Shown piece after piece: positions 57,242 through 64,000 of a stretch of 64,000 bases of DNA; positions within the stretch are counted from its first letter, which is position 1, and each line of letters starts with the position of its first letter. The position numbers were made by a program, and so were the translations under genes. The notes under the pieces were generated by a model, which was not told the origin of the DNA, made no database searches, and saw only the letters and a list, made by a program, of their open reading frames with translations. Source of the stretch: Quercus robur. Its lineage: Eukaryota > Streptophyta > Magnoliopsida > Fagales > Fagaceae. The stretch spans positions 41,996,277 to 42,060,276 of the forward strand of contig NC_065543.1 in the NCBI RefSeq assembly GCF_932294415.1, written 5' to 3'.

Positions 57242-58484
57242 TCTAGGGACACGATTTTTAACGACCCAAGAATGACATTGGGCTCGCATGTAAAGGGCCC
57301 GAACAATATAATTTATAGACGGTGGGCTTGAAAGGCTGGACCTTGGTCGCCGGACAGCGGTCTGGTCATGATTTTTATGGAAGCTCATACGAAGGTAGGT
57401 TTGGCCTGAATAGTTAAGCCTTACATCGATGTAGCTTGGAGGGTTTTAGTCCTCGGACTTCGCTGAGGAGCATCATATCCTTCCCATTCTCCCTGTTTGT
57501 AGGATTTTTCTCCTCCTTCTTCGGGGGGTCCCCCTCCCCCTTGGCTTTCTTTTCCTTTTATACTAGTGTTTACTTCCCATTTAGTGTCCACGTGTAAGTT
57601 TTGCTTTTTGAGATACAGACTCGTCCTATCAATCCATACATCCGAGTGGTTGGGGGTGGTTGGGAAATGTTAAATAGCATGGTCTGGAATATGGGCCTGT
57701 CAGATGCAGGGCTCCATACTGCGGTGTTGACAGCTTTCTCCCTTGTCCTGCCCCTGGAATTTTTTTTTAAAATAACAATAAATATTAAACAATTTAGTTA
57801 ATTGTCATATTTCAAAACAATTTTGAAAAATAACATCTCGAGTATCTAAAACTCGAGTTCCAGATGGAACTCGAGTTTTTAAGTCTCGATTTGGAGAAAA
57901 AAAATTGCGCTGAAAATCGAGTTTTAGAGACTCGATTTTCATAAATTGCAAAAAACGCCGCTATAGGTCTATAAAACGTCACTATAGGGCTTAAAAACGC
58001 CACTATAGGACTCCTTAAGCCTGTACTTATAAAAAAAATTTTTTTTGCAGGAAAACGTCGCTATAGGGTTTTAAAACGTCACTGTAAGTCTTAAAAACGC
58101 CACTATAGGTTAAATTTTTTTTGCATGAAACTCGAGTTTTAAAGACTGGAGATATAAAGCGAGTCTTTAAGACTCGAGTTCTAATATGGATCTCGAGTTT
58201 CAAAAACTCGAGATGTTAGTTTTCTAAATTGTTTGAAAACGTGCCTAACTAACTAATTTGAATGGTTGAAGGAAGCTGATTTGCACAATACCTCCCTGCC
58301 CCTGTACTGAGTTTGTCATTTTCTTCAGGTGTTTTGTGAGGTGTTGAGCGTGAGATCGTCCTCGGCCGCATTCTTGGGCCTTTTTGGAGCTTTCATCATA
58401 CGTCCTCGGCAATAGGGCTCCTCAGTCTGGGCTTTGGGCCCTGAATGTAAAGTGGGCTAGGATCTCAAATTTCCCGACCCCACA
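57242..58484 (+). mobile_element. Solo LTR, family 1, with a nested insertion
   Basis: Two LTR parts separated by a foldback element at 57757-58294. The left end reads TCTAGGGACACG (TG lost) and the right end CCGACCCCACA. The flanks GTAAT and GTTAAT are only approximately duplicated, so it is an older copy. CCTCGG and GGGCC motifs and the CCACA end link it to the LTRs at 18932 and 58954. Confidence 0.75.
57757..58294. mobile_element. Foldback Mutator-like MITE nested in the solo LTR
   Basis: A perfect 10-bp duplication, CCTGCCCCTG, at 57747-57756 and 58295-58304 brackets the insertion; 9-10 bp is the Mutator-type size. Imperfect inverted arms of about 49 bases (57794-57842 and 58208-58257) start TTAGTTA and end AACATCTCGAG. 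CTCGAG recurs in the inner arms with near-palindromic spacing. The centre carries about six copies of an AACGYCRCTATAGG-like motif (57950-58110). It encodes nothing. The duplication lies some tens of bases outside the arms, which is unusual. Confidence 0.7.
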
Positions 58485-58953
58485 GTTAATAATATTGATC
58501 CAAATGAAGAAATAAAGCCTTACAATTCAAAGTTTGAAATCCCAAATAGCCAAATAAAAGTATAAACGTTTACCAAAAATAAAATAAAAATAAAATAAAA
58601 TAAAAGTATAAACAATATTGTTTGGTACTTAAGATAAGACAAGGATAAAATAATTGTAGACAATCTACAATAAAGACTAAGACTATAAATAGTCCCTTTG
58701 AAGCACACCAAAAGTCACTCTAACAACGAAGCTTGGTCTCCTTTTATATTTCAATGTATTGTCTTAGTTTCTTGGAATACAATAAACCATATATTTGTGT
58801 TTGTGAAACTATATAGGCAAATCTTAGAGAATATAACAAATGGCTCTTGGAAAAAACATTTTATTGCTCCAAACTGAATTGTTGAGAGTAAATTTGTGTG
58901 AGATGATAATGATCATAGTCCACGAATTGTTGTTAAGTGTGCCAAATAGTTGT
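58485..58953. other. Spacer between two solo LTRs
   Basis: No gene or element recognised; AT-rich. Confidence 0.5.
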
Positions 58954-59755
58954 TGTAGGGTCCCGATTTGAGGCCCAAGCCCAAAGTATATGGAATCTCG
59001 GTTCAATGAGCCCAATACAATAGATTTGAAATGAGTCGATCAAAGAATTAGGCCTTAATGATTTGAACAACGGCTAATACAGATCTAAATGATAATCAGG
59101 TACAGACAGGATGTATTGATATCAAAAGACTTTCAGTCTGAGAATATTGTAATTATATGTATTGATCACGGTTGAATACAGAAACAATTTGGATTATTAC
59201 AGTGTTCTCTCCCTCCTTCTTTCTCTTTTCTTTTTTTCTCCTTTTGTTATGAAGAGTTTCCCACCTTATATATCCTCCTTTGGATCATCTTCACCATCCA
59301 CTTGTTGAATATCCGAACCCTTATTACTTGAGTACTTGTCTCATTAGACACCTTCTCTGGTTTTGTGTAAGTTGTGGTAGCCGAGGTACTACTGTCTAGA
59401 GGTCTTTTCCACATAAATGTAGCCAGAAAAGTAGCTGCAGTGTATTTAATGTGGTGGTGGCAGTTTTTCCTTAGATATTTTTAGGTTTCCTTCCTTCTCG
59501 TATGTACATGAAGCGTGTCTCTATCATTGGAGTTTCTTGGAGGATTACACTAACAGATGGAGTACATATTGTGAACTGTATTCATCATATCTGAGGAGTA
59601 GTTCTTCCTTGGACAACCTCTCATTTGTTCCCCATATTTGAGACTTTAATTGGGAATGTTTAACAACTACTCACTTCTCCTCGGACCTATAGATGTCCTC
59701 GAACAAGGCCCAAGGCCCAAAACCCAATATACTATTTCGGGCCCTTATCCCTACA
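58954..59755 (+). mobile_element. Solo LTR, family 1
   Basis: 802 bases starting TGTAGGGTCCCG and ending ATCCCTACA with a perfect 5-bp target duplication, GTTGT, at 58949-58953 and 59756-59760. GAGCCCAATACAATAGATTT matches the LTR at 18932 (TAGCCCAATACAATAAATTT). No internal region is attached. Confidence 0.93.
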
Positions 59756-59760
59756 GTTGT

Positions 59761-60590
59761 ATTAGACTTCTAGAATTTTTCATTGTATTTTTTGGTGTCC
59801 CAAAAAGACTTTTTTTTTTTTTTTTTTTACAAAACATTTTAGTAATTAATCATGAAAAAAGAATAATTTTCACTAATATTTGAATAAATTAGTATATATT
59901 CATGAAATTTAAGAATCACATGCACATATTCAAAGTAAAAACTAAGTCTCAATTTAGTCATTACTCATTTTATCAAAAAAAAAAAAAAATGCTAAGTCTC
60001 AACAGATCATAAAATGCATAAAAAAATCTAATCAAATAACTAATTAAAATTAAAATTATTTTATTTTATCTATATGTTATATAATATTTATTTATTTAAT
60101 AACAAATGCATAGTAGTTTAAAAATCATGATGTTTACCTAGGGAGTAATGGTTAAAAACCATACTCAGTTATTCTTTAGTCTTCACTCTCTTAGATTTGG
60201 AGGAAATAGCAAATTCTCTTGAAAATTGTAAAAAAAATATTGGAGATTAAGAAAATTGATGAAGTGAGAGAGAAAGAAAGAAGGGTTTAAAGACTCACCT
60301 GTGAGTTGGTGTTATGACTCCTTCTACAAAAGTTTCTCCAATCCGTAGGATTAGAACCCACCTTTTCAAGGTAAGTGTCCAAAATGATGACCAATGGGCT
60401 GAACACTTAATACCAATGGAAAACTATTATAACTAGTCGTTAACCTATGCGATGCACGAGATAGTTAAAAAAAATTTATACACATTCACCTTTATTGGTA
60501 CAATCATTTGAAAACAATTCTAACTAATAACCAAATGTAAGAGACACATTGACTTACTATTTAAAGTAGACTTCTGAAGAATTTACACAT
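59761..60590. other. Gene-free AT-rich region
   Basis: Nothing gene-like found. T-run at about 59811-59828 and A-run at about 59977-59990. Confidence 0.5.
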
Positions 60591-60599
60591 ATTGTGCAA

Positions 60600-61450
60600 C
60601 TGAGCCTTAAAATTTAATTCCTGAACACCACAACTCCATAAAATTCATACTAATAATAATATTTTATGATTGCACAGACTATTTTTTTAGAGTGGTTGAT
60701 CTCAACATTGGCGTACATTTAATCTTTCACTAAAAGCAAAGGGAAGTAGATCACGTGCATACATCTTTATGAGCAATTTTTTTTTTTCTTTTTTTTTTTC
60801 CCCAAAGAAATAAAAGGACTTTAAAGACATGTCCAATTTGTTAAAATGCAAGTGCTTCAAGCCATAGAACGATTTAATGAAAATTGCAACTCCATGAATT
60901 GAATTTGCAAATGGTATTAACTATTGGCTATTAATGCGATTATTAAGCCGTACCACATTGAACATGTTTCTCTATCAAAATATATAAACAAACTAACCTT
61001 ACAAAAGCTGAACTTTATAAGCTAAAATCTATATCATGAGTTGTAGATCTTGAATGCTATACCGTGCATTTAGGGTTTCCTACATCTGGAGAGAGAGAGT
61101 TTGCAGAAACCAAAGAAAATCTCTCTATAGCTTAAGAAACACAATATACTAAAATCAAAGAGAAAATTTTTGGAAGACAAAATATTATAGATAATTTAAA
61201 AGAATTTTGGTTTAATTTTTGAACACCGCAACTCCATAAAATTCATACTAATAATAATATTTTATGATAGCGCAGTTAGAATTTTGGTTTAATTCTTGAA
61301 CACTGAATTGGAAATTGATTATATGAGTATTCAATGGTGAACAAAGTACTATGTGTTAATTAATATATAAACAAAACTAACCTTACAAAAGCTGAACTTT
61401 ATAACCTAAAATCTATACTGTGCGTTGTAGATCTTGAATGCTATAATGAA
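60600..61450. repeat. Diverged tandem duplication, period about 0.4-0.6 kb
   Basis: Two block types each occur twice. GAACACCACAACTCCATAAA at about 60623 recurs as GAACACCGCAACTCCATAAA at about 61222. ACTAACCTTACAAAAGCTGAAC at about 60992 recurs at about 61377, followed in both by TTGTAGATCTTGAATGCTAT. No coding capacity was seen. Confidence 0.75.
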
Positions 61451-61724
61451 TGCCAAATACATAAGAAGAATGAATTATATATATATATATATATATACAT
61501 ATAAAAATAAAAATAAAAAAAAATAAAAAATAAAAAATAAAGAGCCAAATGCATCTTACCTGCTCATCACTTGCTTGTTTGGTTGTTCCTTAGTACCTGC
61601 ACTGTTGGCTTTGTCAGGTAAAACTATACTTTCTACGTAAGAATCAACAAAAGTTTATTGAAGAATGATAAATATTCATAATCATATCCAACTTATAATG
61701 AAAGCCAAATACATAAGAAGAACG

Positions 61725-61795
<71 letters not shown>

Positions 61796-61932
61796 AAAAA
61801 AATAAAAAATAAAGAGCCAAATGCATCTTACTTGCTCATCACTTGCTTGTTCGGTTGTTCCTTAGTACCTGCACTGTTGGCTTTGTCGGGTAAAACTATA
61901 CTTTCTACATAAGAATCAACAAAAGTTTATTG
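61445..61932. repeat. Tandem duplication, period about 252
   Basis: Units from about 61445 and 61697 are near-identical outside their (AT)n cores. Each has GCCAAATACATAAGAAGAA, an AT run, an A-rich AAATAAAAA segment, GAGCCAAATGCATCTTAC, CTTAGTACCTGCACTGTTGG and GAATCAACAAAAGTTTATTG. On the minus strand each unit contains an exon-like block (see 61560-61623). Confidence 0.88.
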
Positions 61933-61987
61933 ATATCAGGAAATGTCAAGATCGTTAGAGAGCATGAGAGAAAATAAAATGTAGTCA

Positions 61988-62145
61988 TTATATTTCTTAA
62001 CTTGAGAGAGGGGTAAGGTTGCTAGGGTTTTGAGGAGTTATAATGTTTTTATTTTGAGAGTTTGTAGAAACCGTGGCTTTATATTTCTTAACTTGAGAGA
62101 GGGGTAAGGTTGCTAGGGTTTTGAGGAGTTATAATGTTTTTATTT
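61988..62145. repeat. Tandem duplication, period about 92
   Basis: TATTTCTTAACTTGAGAGAG through GGAGTTATAATGTTTTTATT occurs at 61989 and again at about 62081, identical as far as I can read. A further short duplication (TTTTTAAATATTGTG, GACATGGAAA or GACGTGGAAA) follows at 62155-62230. Confidence 0.92.
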
Positions 62146-62449
62146 TTATTTTTTATTTTTTAAATATTGTGATGACATGGAAATTTTTTTTTATTTTTTA
62201 TTTTTTAAATATTGTGCTGACGTGGAAAATTGTGGTACCAGCAAAGGCTTCGGTTATATATATATATATATATATAGATTAAGTATAACGTAACTAATTT
62301 GATCAATTAAAATAGTTCATTACACCAACTAATTAATAAAAATTTAAAATACATAAGCTTATACATTACTTTTTTATTATAAATAATATATTTAGAATTA
62401 ATCATTATGTTTTATAGATGAAAGATACTTAGTCATTCTCATTTGTACA

Positions 62450-62850
62450 ACTTTTTTCCATTTTTGTATTTTTTTTAAAAAAAATTAGTGAGTATAGATT
62501 TCTTGTACTTGATCCCAAAACAGATTTGTTTTTTGCTTTGATGAATTCTAGCATGATTAGAGAAGCTCTGGACCATAAGTTTAAAGCTTTTGAGATTATC
62601 TTTTCAACAATCAACAATTGATCTTGTAATCCCATAACATCATTGCAAGACACAATATGTCAAAGTTTGAAGTTTTCAATTTTTGCGAAGCTAATTCCGT
62701 AACATCAATGAAGTGAGTTTTGGTTGGCAACTTCAAGGAATTCCAAACAGAATCTTGAAACCAAGCAGCTTGCGTAAAAAAGCAATACCACAATAGGTGA
62801 GAGGTGGATTCAACCTCGTCATTACATAGAACACAAGTCTAACTAGGAGA
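62450..62850 (-). pseudogene. LINE retrotransposon fragment (zinc-binding RT C-terminal region)
   Basis: On the minus strand the peptide pieces CVLCNDEVESTSHLLWYC and QAAWFQDSVWNSL fit the zf-RVT motif (C-x2-C, HLLW-C) near the C-terminus of plant LINE ORF2. FDILCLAMMLWD and LIMLEFIKAKNKSV follow in shifted frames. No reverse transcriptase or 5' part is present, so it is a truncated dead fragment. Confidence 0.75.
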
Positions 62851-63924
62851 AATATTCTAATCTAATAGATTTGTTCAAATAGTTATGTTGTTAGTACAAG
62901 CTTAACAAACAAAATATAAACTTTTGAACCCCCCCCACCCCCCTCCAAAAAAAAAAAAATCATAATCTATTACTTGTCCAAACTAGAGAGTCTTGAGGTT
63001 TTTCTAACATTAATTCAAAGGGATAGACATGATTATTAAAAAAAAAAAAAAAAAAAAAAAAATCTTAAAACAGGGAGAAAATAGAATTAATGAGAAATTA
63101 TTTCCCTCTTGGCGAATTGGAGGTTGAATCAATTAAATCAAATATTGTAGCTTCAGCAGGTAGAATCTAGGAAGTATGAATGCTTTATTAAGATGTCGTA
63201 CCTATATCATATTAGGAAAAGGTTTCTCTCCAAAACTCTTCAAACTCTGCCAATATCTTTTTATTTGATTTGAGCTTTGAAAATCTAACTGTTAGATTGT
63301 ATGTTCTTAATATATTCTCCATGCTTGTAAAATTCCAAAAAGATCAAAGATCAACAGCTATGTTATCAATCAAATATTTAAATTTTAAGTATTTGTGATT
63401 TAAAATTATGTATAGAAAATAAGTTTATTGATCGAATACTAAAAAAAATTAGATTTGAATGAAGTTTTACATGTCTATTAAGGACATAGAGAACATGAAA
63501 TCCAATGGTTAGCTTTTCAAAATTCACATCCAATAAAAAGATATCAGCAAAGTTTGTAGGGCTTCTCTTTAAACTAGTCTGGAAGGAAACATTTTCCTTC
63601 ATATTAGGTGTCATTCTAATGTCATACCTGCCGTATCATGTTATACTGCAAATGAAAATTTTAAGAATTCACTATGAGTATGATGATAGATAAATATTAT
63701 TGTATGAATTTCATCATCAACTTTTATTCTATACTTTTTTAAGATATCAATTTTTTTTTTTTTTTTGGGCACATATCTAATATCAAACTAAACAACATTT
63801 ATTTAATCATCATATTCTAAAAAATGATAAGTTCCCTTCAACGATATGTGTGTGTGTGTAATGTATCAGTATTATAACTCACTCCCCTAAAGGAAAATTA
63901 CTAGTTCCACCCTTGTGTGTCATA
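62851..63924. other. Gene-free AT-rich region
   Basis: Contains long A-runs (about 63039-63061), the second copy of the dispersed repeat seen at 55120-55390 (about 63270-63540), and a T-run at about 63750-63765. No gene recognised. Confidence 0.5.
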
Positions 63925-63952
63925 CTCATACCTGTGTCCATGCTTCCTAGGG
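63925..63952. mobile_element. End of a MITE related to the one in ICS intron 3
   Basis: CATACCTGTGTCCATGCTTC and the following CTAG resemble the right end of the element at 34418-34561. Only this end is recognisable, close to the window edge. Confidence 0.4.
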
Positions 63953-64000
63953 TAGAATAGAACGTGGGGAGAATACTTTCTGACCATGAGAAAGTGGGAG

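Noticed and set aside
61445-62145. CRISPR-like direct repeats
   Set aside because: The repeats are two-copy tandem duplications of 92 to 252 bases with AT runs, in a eukaryotic genome; there are no regular spacers or cas genes.

Overview
This window is nuclear DNA of a eudicot plant, most likely a woody species. The base composition is AT-rich, genes have many introns with GT-AG borders, and transposable elements are dense. The Fagales (oak or chestnut type) is my guess from the repeat types; nothing in the window proves it.

Five protein genes look intact. Two are intronless RING-H2 genes on the minus strand (3958-4695 and 16728-17438). One is a 13-exon YLPM1-like P-loop protein gene (20182-30625, plus). 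One is a 15-exon isochorismate synthase gene (32610-42451, plus). One is a 4-exon pectate lyase gene (50485-52568, minus). Exon borders were placed by eye; reading phase closes across every junction, giving 877, 565 and 435 residues for the three spliced genes.

1-2437: 3' part of a decayed Ty3/gypsy chromovirus with its LTR. 3400-20181: a broken tandem duplication whose unit is a RING-H2 gene followed by the head (5' region and exon 1) of YLPM1. Two dead YLPM1 heads lie upstream of the live gene. Each is split by a different hAT element with a perfect 8-bp target duplication: a 5.5-kb element with a transposase pseudogene (7667-13184) and a 1.2-kb non-autonomous element rich in GACCCG (14440-15658). 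A solo LTR then sits 467 bp before the YLPM1 start codon.

20182-42451: YLPM1 and isochorismate synthase, in the same direction and about 2 kb apart. Their introns hold a tRNA-derived SINE, an antisense Clp-ATPase C-terminal fragment, a 1.1-kb solo LTR and small inverted-repeat elements. 42452-50484: no intact gene, but a degenerate duplicate of the pectate lyase 3' end and its flank, SINE-like pieces and a short LTR. 50485-52568: pectate lyase. 52569-64000: no intact gene. It holds three more solo LTRs of the family seen at 18932, a foldback Mutator-like element nested in one of them, a block of 115-120 bp tandem units, a LINE fragment and several local tandem duplications.

The genes do not form one pathway. 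Isochorismate synthase acts in plastid salicylate and phylloquinone synthesis, pectate lyase in the cell wall, the RING proteins in ubiquitination, and the YLPM1-like protein probably in the nucleus. The notable content is the layered duplication and insertion history.
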